From Thermohalobaculum xanthum (GTDB lineage Bacteria > Pseudomonadota > Alphaproteobacteria > Rhodobacterales > Rhodobacteraceae), in the NCBI RefSeq assembly GCF_016623495.1, contig NZ_JAEHHL010000010.1:1-64000 (forward strand): a stretch of DNA of 64,000 nucleotides, given 5' to 3'. Every line of letters begins with the position of its first letter. Position 1 is the first letter of the stretch. The notes under the pieces are model-generated. The model was not told the DNA's origin. It saw nothing but the letters and a program-made list of their open reading frames with translations, and did not search any database. Below are positions 12,831 to 22,211 of the stretch, in pieces. Made by a program: the position numbers and the translations under genes.

Positions 12831-13754
12831 ATGACAGAGATGTCGGACGGCGCCGCCGACCTGCTGACCCGCTGGCTCGCGCAGCTCTCGGCGGTGCGCC
12901 GCGCAAGCCCGAAGACGATCGAGGCCTATGGGCGCGACCTGCGCGATTTCCTCGGCTTCATGGGGGCCCATACCGGCGGCGGCATGGGCAAGACCGCGCT
13001 CGGAGGGCTCGGCGTCGCGGATTTCCGCGCCTGGATGGCGGCCGAGCGTGACCGCGGGGTGGGCGCGCGCACCCTGGGGCGCAAGCTCGCCGCGGTACGC
13101 AGCTTCTACCGATGGCTCGAGGCGGCCGAGGGCGTCGACTGTCCGGCGCTGCTGACGCTGCGCACGCCGAAAGGCGCGCGGCCCCTGCCCCGGCCGGTCG
13201 CGGCCAAGGATGCGCGCGCCCTCATCGAGGTCGTCTCGGCCCATGCCGAGCCCTGGATCGCCGCCCGCGACCAGGCCGCGCTCACGCTGATCTGGGGCTC
13301 GGGCCTCAGGATCTCCGAGGCACTGGGGCTCAGGCAGAAGGACGCGCCGCTGGGCGAGGTGATCCGCGTCACCGGCAAGGGCGGCAAGGAGCGCGAGGTG
13401 CCGGTGCTGCCCGTCGCGCGCAAGGCGGTCGAGCACTATCGGGCGCTCTGCCCGCATGCGCCGGGGCGCGACGATGCGCTGTTCCTGGGCGCGCGCGGCG
13501 GGCCGCTCAACCCGCGCCTGCTGCAGGGCGCGATGGCAACGGCGCGCATGGCGCTGGGCCTGCCGGCCTCGGCCACGCCGCATGCCCTGCGCCACGCCTT
13601 CGCCACGCAGTTGCTGGCGGCCGGCGGCGATCTGCGCGCCGTGCAGGAACTGCTCGGCCACGCCTCGCTCTCGACCACCCAGGTCTATACCGGCGTCGAC
13701 GAGATCCGCCTGATGGAGGTCTACGAACGCGCCCATCCGAAGGCGCGGGGCTGA
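12831..13754 (+). CDS. xerC: Tyrosine recombinase XerC
   Basis: The 307-aa recombinase resolves chromosome dimers at dif with XerD. An N-terminal SAM-like domain (RRASPKTIEAYGRDLRDFL) is followed by the catalytic domain with all residues visible: Arg in GSGLRISEALGL, Lys in VTGKGGKEREVP, H-x-x-R in PHALRHAFATQLL, His in LLGHASLSTTQ, and the nucleophile Tyr in QVYTGV. The ATG at 12831 is preferred over an upstream GTG. It follows the DUF484 gene, the usual context for XerC, which argues against a phage integrase. Confidence 0.93.
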   Translation: MTEMSDGAADLLTRWLAQLSAVRRASPKTIEAYGRDLRDFLGFMGAHTGGGMGKTALGGLGVADFRAWMAAERDRGVGARTLGRKLAAVRSFYRWLEAAEGVDCPALLTLRTPKGARPLPRPVAAKDARALIEVVSAHAEPWIAARDQAALTLIWGSGLRISEALGLRQKDAPLGEVIRVTGKGGKEREVPVLPVARKAVEHYRALCPHAPGRDDALFLGARGGPLNPRLLQGAMATARMALGLPASATPHALRHAFATQLLAAGGDLRAVQELLGHASLSTTQVYTGVDEIRLMEVYERAHPKARG

Positions 13755-13840
13755 GGGAACGGCGCATCGGTTGGAGCAAGGCGCCTTGGCGCGGCGCGGG
13801 GGCGGCTTATCTTCCGGCAGGGCAGGAGCGGAAAGACCGG

Positions 13841-14494
13841 ATGCTGAGCGTCACATCCCTCGTCAAGTCGTACCCCACGCCGCAGGGCCGGCTCGAAGTT
13901 CTGCGCGGCGCCGATCTCGACGTCGCTGCGGGCGAATGCGTCGCGCTGACAGGCGAATCGGGATCGGGCAAGAGCACCCTGCTGCACCTGATCGCCGGCC
14001 TCGACGCGGCCGATGACGGCGAGATCACGATCGGCGGCACGCCTCTCCGCGGCCTCGACGACCGCGGCCGGGCGCGGCTGCGGCGCGAGCATGTCGGGCT
14101 TGTCTTCCAGCAGTTCAACCTGATCCCCAGCCTGCGCGTCGGTGCGAACCTCGCATTCCAGGCCCGCATCGCGCGGCGGCACGACCCGCAATGGGAGGCG
14201 ATGCTGGCCGACCGGCTGGGCATCGCCGCGCTGCTCGACCGCTATCCCGACCAGATCTCGGGGGGGCAGCAGCAACGCGTCGCCATCGGTCGCGCGCTGG
14301 CCGCCCGGCCGCCGCTGATCCTGGCCGACGAGCCGACCGGCAATCTCGACGAGGCCACCTCGGAGGAGGTGGTGCGGGTGATCCGCGACCTCGTGCGTGA
14401 GAGCGGCGCGGCCTGTCTGATGGTCACCCATTCAACGCATCTTGCAGGGATGCTCGACCGCCGGCTCCACCTCACCGGCGGGCACATCGCATGA
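13841..14494 (+). CDS. ABC transporter ATP-binding protein (LolD/MacB type)
   Basis: A 217-aa ATPase with Walker A GESGSGKST near residue 38, Q-loop VFQQFNLIPSL, signature ISGGQQQRVAIGRALA, Walker B LILADEPTGNLD and the switch His in LMVTHS. The length and motifs place it with the MacB/LolD/FtsE group that works with FtsX-like permeases. Its stop overlaps the permease start by 4 bases (ATGA), so the pair forms one transporter. With the AttH-like gene the set resembles AttEFGH-type systems of Rhizobiales; the substrate is unknown. Confidence 0.9.
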   Translation: MLSVTSLVKSYPTPQGRLEVLRGADLDVAAGECVALTGESGSGKSTLLHLIAGLDAADDGEITIGGTPLRGLDDRGRARLRREHVGLVFQQFNLIPSLRVGANLAFQARIARRHDPQWEAMLADRLGIAALLDRYPDQISGGQQQRVAIGRALAARPPLILADEPTGNLDEATSEEVVRVIRDLVRESGAACLMVTHSTHLAGMLDRRLHLTGGHIA

Positions 14495-17031
14495 CCGCGC
14501 CCGCCCCGCCCAGCCCCGTGCCAGCGGACGCGCCCGCTGGCGGCATAAGGGCCGGAGGCGGGCTCTGGGTGCTCCTCGTCCTGCTGTCGCACTGGCGCCG
14601 CAGCCCGGGGCAGCTTGCGACGCTGGTGCTCGGGCTCGTGGTGGCCACCGCGCTGTGGTCGGGGGTCGAGGCCCTGAACGAGCAGGCCCGCGCCTCCTAC
14701 GACCGCGCGGCGCGAGCCTTCCAGGGAGCCGGCGTGCCGGCGCTGGTGGCGAGCGAGGGCGGCGATCTCGACCAGTCTCTGTTCGGCGTGCTGCGCCGCG
14801 CCGGATGGCCGGTGTCGCCGGTGATCGAGGGCCGGGTGCGCATCGCCGGCGAGCCCTTCCGCCTGGTCGGGTTCGAGCCCCTCAGCCTGCCCGCGGGCTC
14901 GGGGCTCTCGGCGCTTGGCGGCGGCGGGGCGGATGGCGGCGGCGAGGGCGAGGCGTTCACGAACTTCGTGCTGCCGGCCGGGCGGACTCTGATCGCGCCC
15001 GAGACGATGGCGCGGCTCGGCGCCGCCGAGGGCGACAGGATCGCGACCACCGAGGGGCGCGCCCTTCCCCCGCTCCTTCGCTCGGACCAGATCGCGCCGG
15101 GCCTGATCGCCACCGATATCGGCTTCGCGCAGGTCCTGCTGGGGCGTGAGGGCAAGGTTTCGCGCTTCCTTCTCGGCCCGGGAGAGGGCGCGCCGCTGGC
15201 CGAGGTCACCGATGTCGCGCTGCGCCGCGTCGCACCGACCGGCGACGACGACATGGAGCGGCTCACGGCGAGCTTCCATCTCAACCTTACGGCCTTCGGC
15301 TTCCTCGCCTTCCTCGTCGGCCTCTTCATCGTGCACTCGGCGATCGGGCTCGCGCTCGAGCAGCGGCTGGCGATGTTCCGGACCCTGCGGGCTTGCGGGG
15401 TCTCGGCGCTGGGGCTCACCGGCGCGCTGCTGGCCGAGCTGATGGTGCTGGCAGCCGCGGCCGGACTGGCCGGGGTGGCGGCGGGCTGGCTGATCGCTCA
15501 GGCCCTGCTGCCCGACGTGGCCGCGACCCTGCGTGGCCTCTACGGCGCCGAGGTGTCGTCGGTGCTGGCGCTCGGGCCCGGCTGGTGGCTCTCGGGGCTC
15601 GGGATCAGCCTCGCGGGCGCGCTGGCGGCCGCCGGCGCCGGGCTCCTGCGGGTCCACCGCCTGCCGGTGCTGGAAAGCGCCGCGCCTCGCGCCTGGGAGG
15701 CGGTGAGCCGGCGGCGCATCGCGATGCTGGGGGTGGCAGCGGCGGGGCTGCTGGCGCTCGCCGGCGCGCTCGCGGCTTGGGCCGCGCAACTCGAGACCGC
15801 CTTCGCCGCGATGGGCTGCCTGCTGCTGGGCGCGGCGCTGGCGCTGCCCGCGGTCGCCGGCCGGGCGCTGATCGTGGCCGAATCGTTGTCTCGGGGCCCG
15901 GTCATGCAGTGGTTCTGGGCGGACACGCGCCAGCAACTTCCGGCCTTGTCCCTCGCCCTGATGGCGCTCCTGCTCGCGCTCGGGGTGAATATCGGCGTGG
16001 GCACGATGGTCGGCAGCTTCCGCGAGACCTTCACCGGCTGGCTCGATGGCAGGCTGGCGGCCGAGGTCTACCTGCGGCCCGGGTCGGAGGCCGAGCGGCA
16101 GCGGATGCACGACTGGCTCGCGGCGCGGCCCGAGGTCGGCGCGGTGCTGCCAAGCCGCGCCGAGGAGACGCGCATCGCCGGCTGGCCGGTCGAGCTCCAG
16201 GGCTTCACGCCGCACCCGACCTACCGGCAGAACTGGCCGATGATGGCGATCCTGCAGGATGGCTGGGACCGGGTCGCCGCGGGCACGGCGGCGCTGGTGA
16301 GCGAGCAACTAGCGAGGCGCACGGGGCTCGCGCCGGGCGACCCGCTCACCGTGCCGACGCCCGGCGGCGACTGGCGGCTGACGGTCGCGGGCGTCTACCC
16401 CGATTACGGCAACCCCAAGGGCCAGCTGCGGGTCGCGGTGGCCGAGCTCGAACGCCGCTGGCCGGGCGCGGCGCTGGCCTCGACCGCCGTCCGGGCGGAC
16501 CCTGACGCGGTGCCCGCGCTGCTCGCGGCGCTGGCCGAGGGGACCGGCATGGACCCGGCCAACATGATCGACCAGGCGGCACTCAAGCGCGAGTCGACCG
16601 CGATCTTCGAGCGCACCTTCACGGTCACCGCGGCGCTCAACACGCTCACGCTCGGGGTCGCGGCGGCGGCGCTGCTGACCTCGCTGATGACGCTCGCCAC
16701 GCAGCGCCTGCCGCAGCTCGCGCCGCTCTGGGCGCTGGGGCTCACGCGGCGGCGGCTCGCGCTGATCGAGATCGCGCGGATGCTGGCGCTGGCGGCGATG
16801 ACGGCACTGGCCGCCATCCCGCTGGGCATCGCGGTCGCCTGGATTCTGGTCGCGGTGGTCAATGTCGCGGCCTTCGGCTGGCGGCTGCCGCTGCATCTCT
16901 TCCCCGGTGAATGGGCGGCGCTGGCGGCACTGGCGCTGGCAGCCGCCTTCCTCGCAGCCCTGGCACCGGTGCTGCGCCTTGCGCGCACGCCGCCCGCGCG
17001 GCTCCTGCGGATCTTCGCCGATGAACGCTGA
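14491..17031 (+). CDS. FtsX-like ABC transporter permease
   Basis: An 846-aa inner-membrane protein with the MacB/LolE FtsX-domain layout. There is one N-terminal membrane segment (~45-60), a large periplasmic part, a first helix cluster (~265-400, FLAFLVGLFIVHSAIGLALEQR), a second periplasmic part, and a C-terminal cluster (~715-835, ending LLRIFADER). The double FtsX arrangement suggests internal duplication. It overlaps the ATPase (4 bases) and the downstream lipocalin-like gene (11 bases), so all three are translationally coupled. By family it pulls lipids, lipoproteins or peptides out of the membrane rather than importing small solutes. Confidence 0.9.
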   Translation: MTAPAPPSPVPADAPAGGIRAGGGLWVLLVLLSHWRRSPGQLATLVLGLVVATALWSGVEALNEQARASYDRAARAFQGAGVPALVASEGGDLDQSLFGVLRRAGWPVSPVIEGRVRIAGEPFRLVGFEPLSLPAGSGLSALGGGGADGGGEGEAFTNFVLPAGRTLIAPETMARLGAAEGDRIATTEGRALPPLLRSDQIAPGLIATDIGFAQVLLGREGKVSRFLLGPGEGAPLAEVTDVALRRVAPTGDDDMERLTASFHLNLTAFGFLAFLVGLFIVHSAIGLALEQRLAMFRTLRACGVSALGLTGALLAELMVLAAAAGLAGVAAGWLIAQALLPDVAATLRGLYGAEVSSVLALGPGWWLSGLGISLAGALAAAGAGLLRVHRLPVLESAAPRAWEAVSRRRIAMLGVAAAGLLALAGALAAWAAQLETAFAAMGCLLLGAALALPAVAGRALIVAESLSRGPVMQWFWADTRQQLPALSLALMALLLALGVNIGVGTMVGSFRETFTGWLDGRLAAEVYLRPGSEAERQRMHDWLAARPEVGAVLPSRAEETRIAGWPVELQGFTPHPTYRQNWPMMAILQDGWDRVAAGTAALVSEQLARRTGLAPGDPLTVPTPGGDWRLTVAGVYPDYGNPKGQLRVAVAELERRWPGAALASTAVRADPDAVPALLAALAEGTGMDPANMIDQAALKRESTAIFERTFTVTAALNTLTLGVAAAALLTSLMTLATQRLPQLAPLWALGLTRRRLALIEIARMLALAAMTALAAIPLGIAVAWILVAVVNVAAFGWRLPLHLFPGEWAALAALALAAAFLAALAPVLRLARTPPARLLRIFADER

Positions 17032-18115
17032 GCGCCGCCATGTCCTGAAGGCGCTGGCCGCCTGCGCGGCGCTCGCGCCGCTGCGCGCGGCAGCGCAGGG
17101 CTTCGCGGGCCTTGGCGCCGAGGCGGGCGGCTTCGCCCCGGTGCTGCCCTCGACCCGCCTCGTCTTTCCCGCCGATCACGGTCCGCACCCTGATTTCCGC
17201 ATCGAGTGGTGGTACGTGACCGCCGTGCTGACGGGCACGGAGGGGGCCGAGGCCGGCGTGCAGTGGACGCTGTTTCGCATCTCGCTCGCCCCGCCGGGCG
17301 AGGGCGGAAGCGGCTGGCAGGCGCGGCAGCTGTGGATGGCGCATGCGGGCCTCACCACTGCCGAGAGCCACCACCACCACCAGCTTTATGCCCGCGCCGG
17401 CGTCGGGCAGGCCGGCGTCACCGCCGACCCGCTGCACGCCTTCATCGACGACTGGCAGCTTGTCGAGACGGCCGCCCCCGCGAGCGGCGCACCTGCAAGC
17501 GCGCTGGGCCCGTTGCGCATGGCCGCGCGGGGCGGGGACTTCGCCTACGATCTCGCCCTGACCACCGAGAGGGGCGTCGCCCTGCAGGGCATCGACGGCT
17601 ACAGCGTGAAATCCGAGCGCGGCCAGGCCTCGCATTACTACAGCCAGCCCTTCTTCGAGGTTTCGGGCTGGATCGCGCCCGGCGGCCAGCGGCGCGCGGT
17701 GACGGGACGGGCATGGATGGACCGCGAATGGTCGAGCCAGCCGCTCGACGCCGACCAGTCCGGCTGGGACTGGTTCTCGCTGCACCTGCCGGGGGACGAG
17801 AAACTGATGGTCTACCGCCTGCGCCACGACACCGGCCCCGCCTATGTCACCGGCAACTGGATCGCGCCCGACGGTAGCTCGACCCGACTCGACCCGGGCG
17901 CGGTCGAGGTCGACGCGCTGGGCGAGGCCGAGGTCGCGGGCCGCCGCCTGCCCGTGCGCTGGCGCATCGCCATCCCCGCGCGCGGGCTCGAGATCGAGAC
18001 CGCGCCGCTCAACCCGCAAAGCTGGATGGCGACCGATTTCGCCTATTGGGAGGGGCCGGTCCGCGCCACGGGCACGCATCCGGCCCGCGGCTATCTCGAG
18101 ATGACGGGTTACTGA
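17021..18115 (+). CDS. AttH/CrtC-like lipocalin-domain protein
   Basis: A 364-aa protein with a twin-Arg or Sec-like leader (MNAERRHVLKALAACAALAPLRAAAQG) followed by the lipocalin-like AttH/carotenoid 1,2-hydratase fold: RIEWWYVTAVLTG near residue 63, SHHHHQLYARAG in the middle, and DREWSSQPL with GWDWFSLHL near 230. These proteins bind hydrophobic ligands; a CrtC hydratase role is less likely because no carotenoid genes are near. Its start lies inside the permease gene (11-base overlap), which implies a periplasmic partner of that ABC transporter. Confidence 0.87.
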   Translation: MNAERRHVLKALAACAALAPLRAAAQGFAGLGAEAGGFAPVLPSTRLVFPADHGPHPDFRIEWWYVTAVLTGTEGAEAGVQWTLFRISLAPPGEGGSGWQARQLWMAHAGLTTAESHHHHQLYARAGVGQAGVTADPLHAFIDDWQLVETAAPASGAPASALGPLRMAARGGDFAYDLALTTERGVALQGIDGYSVKSERGQASHYYSQPFFEVSGWIAPGGQRRAVTGRAWMDREWSSQPLDADQSGWDWFSLHLPGDEKLMVYRLRHDTGPAYVTGNWIAPDGSSTRLDPGAVEVDALGEAEVAGRRLPVRWRIAIPARGLEIETAPLNPQSWMATDFAYWEGPVRATGTHPARGYLEMTGY

Positions 18116-18145
18116 CCGCCCCGACCGTCGCGCGCCTGCGCCACG

Positions 18146-18679
18146 TCAGATCGCGGCCCGCAGCGCCTCCATCTTCTGGCGCAGGAACTTCTCGGCCGCC
18201 TCGTCGGTCAGCCGCCCCGCGTCGTCGAACTTCTTCGAGGAGTTGCCGACCGAGACCTCGGGCGCCGTCACCATCCGCACGCCGAAGGGGATCAGCATGA
18301 GATAGAGCGCCGAGGTCGCGCGCTGCCCTCCGGCCATGCCCGCCGCGGCCGAGATGGGCGCGACCGGCTTGCCCTGGGTTGCCATGGGGCGGACGCGGCT
18401 GACCCAGTCGAGCGCGTTCTTCAGAACGCCCGGCGGCGCCTTGTTGTATTCCGGCGTCGAGATCACGATTGCATCCGCCGCGCGGATCTGGTCGCACAGC
18501 CTGATGACCGCGTCGGGCATGCCCTCGGCCTCGAGATCGGCGTCGTAGAGCGGAAGGCGAAGATCGGCCATCTCGAAATGGTCCGGCGCGAACAGCCGCG
18601 CGGCCTCCCTGACCAGCATGGTGTTGGTGCTGCCCTTGCGCAGCGCGCCGGAAATCCCCAAAAGCCGTGTCACGCGCAC
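18146..18679 (-). CDS. NADPH-dependent FMN reductase family protein
   Basis: A 177-aa flavodoxin-fold reductase. The phosphate-binding loop GISGALRKGSTNTM near residue 8 and the flavin-site motif TPEYNKAPPGVLKNALDWVSR near residue 95 mark the family (ChrR/azoreductase/NAD(P)H:quinone reductase-like). Such enzymes reduce quinones, chromate or azo compounds with NAD(P)H in the cytosol; the real substrate is unknown. The start is GTG at 18679. It is a single gene convergent with the AttH operon. Confidence 0.87.
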   Translation of the reverse strand: MRVTRLLGISGALRKGSTNTMLVREAARLFAPDHFEMADLRLPLYDADLEAEGMPDAVIRLCDQIRAADAIVISTPEYNKAPPGVLKNALDWVSRVRPMATQGKPVAPISAAAGMAGGQRATSALYLMLIPFGVRMVTAPEVSVGNSSKKFDDAGRLTDEAAEKFLRQKMEALRAAI

Positions 18680-18795
18680 TCCTCCGTCGTTGTTCCTCGG
18701 GCCCTACAGGTAGGCGCCATGCGCCGTCGGGCCAGCGTCACGATGATGTGGCATGTCTTCAACCCCTTGCTGGCCAGATCGGAGCAGATTCGGGA

Positions 18796-20205
18796 ATGAC
18801 CGACACCAACGTCGAAGCCCTCGCCTGGCGGCACGCGGATACCGAGGCGGCCCGGGCCGGGAACGCGGCCGTCGCCGAGACCATCTCGGGCTGGATCGCG
18901 CGAGACGAGCGGGACCGGGTTGCCGCCGCACTCGAAAGCTGGAGCGGCGCCGACATCCTGGCGCTGCTCGTGCACCTTCGGCTCAAGAAGGCGCGCCGGC
19001 TGTTTCGCTGGCTGGGCGACGACGTCAGCCTCGCGGTCCTTGCCGAGCTCGACCCGCGAACGCACGGCATCCTGCTCGAGCGCGAGACCCAGCGCCGGCT
19101 CAAGAAGCTGGTATGCCGCATGAAGCGCGACGAGGCGGTGCGCATGCTCGCGAGCCTCCCGCGCAAGATGGCGGGCGAGATCATCGACGGCCTCGACGAC
19201 CCCGAAGGCTGGCGGCGCGATCTCTCGTATCGCGAGGACAGCGCCGGCGAGGCGATGCGGCGCGGCTTCCTCGCGATGCCCCAGGATCGCACGATCGGCG
19301 ACGCCATCGAGCACCTGCGCCAGCGCAGCGACGAGATCGACCGGCTCGACGCGCTTTATGTCGTCGACGAGGAATACCGGCTGCTTGGCTACCTGCGGGT
19401 TCGCGATCTCCTGCTCACGCCGCCCGAGACGCGGCTGGGCGATGCGCTTCGGCTCGACCTCGTCAGCGTCGACGCCGAGACCGACCAGGAGGAGGTGCTG
19501 CGGCTGGCCGAACGGCGCAATCTGCGCGTGATCGCCGTCAAGGACCCCGAGGGCCGTCTGGTCGGGACCGTCACGCCGCGCGAGCTTGCCGCCATCGCCC
19601 GCGACGAGGCCGAGGAAGACATGCTGATGATGGCGGGCGTCGACCCCCACTCGACCGCCCATGACACGCCGCTACAGATCATGCGCCGGCGCCTGCCCTG
19701 GCTGCTGGCGGGGTTGGTGGGCGCCGCGGGCGCGGGTGCGGCAATGGCCGGGTTCGAGGACGTGCTGGCCCAGGCCGTGATCCTCGCAAGCTTCATTCCC
19801 GCCATGATGGCGATTGCGGGCAATGCCGGCATCCAGGCCTCGACGGTCACGGTTCAGGCGCTCAGCAGCGGCGATGTCTGGAGCGGGGACATTCTCGGGC
19901 GGCTCGGGCGCGAGCTGGGCGGCGCGCTCTTGAACGGGCTCAGTGTCGCCGTGCTCGCGGCGATCGGCATCATCGCGATCTCGACCGTGTTCACCATCGA
20001 GAACCCGATGAGCCTGGCGCTGACCTGCGGCGCCTCGCTCCTGACCGTGACGACGGTGGCGGCGGTGCTTGGCGCGTCGATCCCGCTGGCGCTCGACCGC
20101 CTCGGCATCGACCCGGCCGCGGCCATGGGCGTGGTCATCACGACCTCGAACGACATCATCGGGGTGATGGTCTACTTCGCCTTCGCGCAGGCCATCTACC
20201 TCTGA
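18796..20205 (+). CDS. mgtE: Magnesium transporter MgtE
   Basis: A 469-aa Mg2+ channel. It shows the N-terminal MgtE helical domain (about 20-135), two CBS domains (about 145-265; LDALYVVDEEYRLLGYLRV and LRVIAVKDPEGRLVGTVT), and a C-terminal pore of five membrane helices (about 290-469) with the motif MMAIAGNAGIQASTV lining the ion path. The CBS and N domains gate the channel on cytosolic Mg2+. ATG start at 18796. It converges on lpd, with an imperfect hairpin between them. Confidence 0.94.
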   Translation: MTDTNVEALAWRHADTEAARAGNAAVAETISGWIARDERDRVAAALESWSGADILALLVHLRLKKARRLFRWLGDDVSLAVLAELDPRTHGILLERETQRRLKKLVCRMKRDEAVRMLASLPRKMAGEIIDGLDDPEGWRRDLSYREDSAGEAMRRGFLAMPQDRTIGDAIEHLRQRSDEIDRLDALYVVDEEYRLLGYLRVRDLLLTPPETRLGDALRLDLVSVDAETDQEEVLRLAERRNLRVIAVKDPEGRLVGTVTPRELAAIARDEAEEDMLMMAGVDPHSTAHDTPLQIMRRRLPWLLAGLVGAAGAGAAMAGFEDVLAQAVILASFIPAMMAIAGNAGIQASTVTVQALSSGDVWSGDILGRLGRELGGALLNGLSVAVLAAIGIIAISTVFTIENPMSLALTCGASLLTVTTVAAVLGASIPLALDRLGIDPAAAMGVVITTSNDIIGVMVYFAFAQAIYL

Positions 20206-20228
20206 CGCCGGCCGCACCGCGGAACGAG

Positions 20229-20254
20229 AAAGGGCACCCGGTGGGCGCCCCTTG
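20229..20254. terminator. Possible bidirectional terminator between mgtE and lpd
   Basis: The 72-base spacer between the convergent genes holds an imperfect hairpin (AAGGGC-CCC paired with GGG-GCCCCTT around a short loop). On the minus strand it is followed by TTTCTCGTT. It could end both transcripts; the U-tracts are short. Confidence 0.45.
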
Positions 20255-20277
20255 GATTCTGCCGGTCCGGGCTCTGC

Positions 20278-21666
20278 TCAGGCGTGGATCGCGCCCTGCC
20301 CGCAGGCCAAAGCCGCCTCGCGCACCGCCTCGGAATAGGTCGGGTGGGCATGGCAGGTCAGCGCGACGTCCTCGGCTGCCGCGCCGAACTCCATGGCGAC
20401 GCAGATCTCGTGGATCAGGTCCCCCGCGCCCGGGCCGATGATATGCGCACCCAGGATGCGGTCGGTCTCGGCGTCGGCGAGGATCTTGACGAAGCCGTCG
20501 GCCACCAGATTCGCCTTGGCGCGGCCATTGGCCATGAAGGGGAACTTGCCGACCTTGTACTTGCGCCCGGCGGCCTTCAGGGCCTCCTCGGTCTGGCCGA
20601 CGCTGGCGACCTCGGGGGCGGTGTAGATCACGCCCGGGATCACGCCGTAATTGACGTGGCCATGCTTGCCCGCGATCACATCGGCCACGGCCATGCCCTC
20701 GTCCTCGGCCTTGTGGGCCAGCATCGGCCCGTCGATGACGTCGCCGATGGCGTAGACGCCGGTGACATTGGTGCGCCAGTGGCCATCGGTCTTGACCTGG
20801 CCGCGCTCGGTCGTCTCGACGCCCAGCCGGTCGAGGCCCAGCCCCGCCGTGTAGGGCCGGCGCCCGGTCGCGACCAGCACGACATCGGCGTCGACGGTCG
20901 CCTCGCTGTCGTCCTTGCGCAGCTTGTAGGTCACCTTGAGCTTGGTCTTGAGCTTCTCGACGCCCTGCACCGCCGCGCCGAGCACGAACTTGAAGCCCTG
21001 CTTCTGCAGCAGGCGCTGGAAGTTCTTGACCACTTCCCCGTCCTGACCCGGGGTGATCTGGTCGAGGAACTCGATCACCGTGACCTCGGCGCCCAGCCGG
21101 CCCCAGACCGAGCCCAGCTCGAGCCCGATGACGCCCGCGCCGATCACGACCAGCTTCTTCGGCACCGAAGTCAGCTCGAGCGCGCCGGTCGAGCTGACGA
21201 CCCGCTTCTCGTCGATCTCGACGCCGGGCAGCGACGCGGGCTCCGAGCCCGTGGCGATGACGATGTTCTTCGTGTTCAGGACCTGGTCGCCGACCTTGAC
21301 CTGGCCGGGCGCGACGATCTCGCCCCAGCCCTTCACGTAGTCGACCTTGTTCTTCTTGAAGAGGAACTCGATGCCCTTGGTGTTGGCGTCGATCGCCTCC
21401 AGCTTGTAGCTGAGCATCTGCGGCACGTCGATCTCGACGCCCGAGGTCTTGATGCCCATCTTGCGGAAGTTGCCCTGAGCCTCGTGCAGCATCTCGGAGG
21501 CGTGGAGCATGGCCTTCGACGGGATGCAGCCCACGTTGAGACAGGTGCCGCCCAACGCGCCGCGCCCCTCGACGCAGGCAACCTTGAGTCCGTTCTGCGC
21601 CGCGCGGATCGCGCAGACATAGCCCCCCGGCCCGCCGCCGATCACCACAACATCATATTCGGCCAT
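20278..21666 (-). CDS. lpd: Dihydrolipoyl dehydrogenase (E3)
   Basis: A 462-aa FAD enzyme that reoxidises the dihydrolipoyl arm of 2-oxoacid dehydrogenase complexes with NAD+. FAD loop GGGPGG near residue 10, redox disulfide in [15 protein letters not shown] (Cys42 and Cys47), NAD loop [19 protein letters not shown], and the catalytic His-Glu pair in [14 protein letters not shown] near the C-terminus are all present. It is the last gene of the minus-strand suc cluster, so it most likely serves the 2-oxoglutarate dehydrogenase complex. Confidence 0.96.
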   Translation of the reverse strand: MAEYDVVVIGGGPGGYVCAIRAAQNGLKVACVEGRGALGGTCLNVGCIPSKAMLHASEMLHEAQGNFRKMGIKTSGVEIDVPQMLSYKLEAIDANTKGIEFLFKKNKVDYVKGWGEIVAPGQVKVGDQVLNTKNIVIATGSEPASLPGVEIDEKRVVSSTGALELTSVPKKLVVIGAGVIGLELGSVWGRLGAEVTVIEFLDQITPGQDGEVVKNFQRLLQKQGFKFVLGAAVQGVEKLKTKLKVTYKLRKDDSEATVDADVVLVATGRRPYTAGLGLDRLGVETTERGQVKTDGHWRTNVTGVYAIGDVIDGPMLAHKAEDEGMAVADVIAGKHGHVNYGVIPGVIYTAPEVASVGQTEEALKAAGRKYKVGKFPFMANGRAKANLVADGFVKILADAETDRILGAHIIGPGAGDLIHEICVAMEFGAAAEDVALTCHAHPTYSEAVREAALACGQGAIHA

Positions 21667-21768
21667 CGAGTGTCCCTCTCTTGTCCGTCCGCCCTTGCGG
21701 ACCCTGCCGGCGCCGGTCGCGCGCGCGCCCCGGCGCCCCTGTCATTCCCGGATTGGCCGCGTCCCGCC

Positions 21769-22191
21769 TCAGGACCTGCCCGGGCCGCGCGCCGTGCCGA
21801 TCGGCACCCGCGTGCACCAGGCCAGCAGAACGGCCATCAGCGGCGCGTAGACCGCCACGAAGCCCGCCACCTCGGCCGTGGCGCCGGCGGGCCCCAGCAC
21901 CGCCCTCAGTGCAAGCGCCCCGGCCAGCGTGTGCAACATGGCCAGAGCGCCCATCTCGGTCACCGCGCTGCTGCCCCGCTGCAGCCGCCAGCGCGCCCAG
22001 ACCATCAGCATCCCGATCAAGAGGGCGATCACGGCGGCGGCCAGGTAGCCGATCTCGGGCGGCATGCCCAGCGTCTGGCGCATCGTCAGCGCCGCCACCG
22101 CGCCGATCGCACCCAGCGGGCCGACAACGGCCATCAGCCGCGGCACCGCGGCGTCGCGGATGCGGAGTGCGGCATCTGCCCATCCCGTCAT
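21769..22191 (-). CDS. Small integral membrane protein of unknown function
   Basis: A 140-aa, four-helix membrane protein by hydrophobicity: segments around 15-35 (LMAVVGPLGAIGAVAAL), 47-67 (IGYLAAAVIALLIGMLMVW), 80-100 and 105-127. No catalytic or binding motif is recognised. It sits between sucB and lpd on the same strand, 20 bases after sucB and about 100 bases before lpd, so it is co-transcribed with the 2-oxoglutarate dehydrogenase genes. Whether it has any role in that complex is not shown. Confidence 0.75.
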   Translation of the reverse strand: MTGWADAALRIRDAAVPRLMAVVGPLGAIGAVAALTMRQTLGMPPEIGYLAAAVIALLIGMLMVWARWRLQRGSSAVTEMGALAMLHTLAGALALRAVLGPAGATAEVAGFVAVYAPLMAVLLAWCTRVPIGTARGPGRS

Positions 22192-22211
22192 CCGCGTTCA
22201 CCTCCCCTGCC

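Noticed and set aside
12831-13754. Phage integrase or integrative element
   Set aside because: The gene order priA-fsa-DUF484-xerC and the lack of any tRNA, attachment repeat or phage gene fit chromosomal XerC.
17021-18115. Carotenoid 1,2-hydratase (CrtC)
   Set aside because: The fold is shared, but no carotenoid or photosynthesis gene is nearby and the gene is coupled to an ABC transporter, so AttH-like is the safer name.
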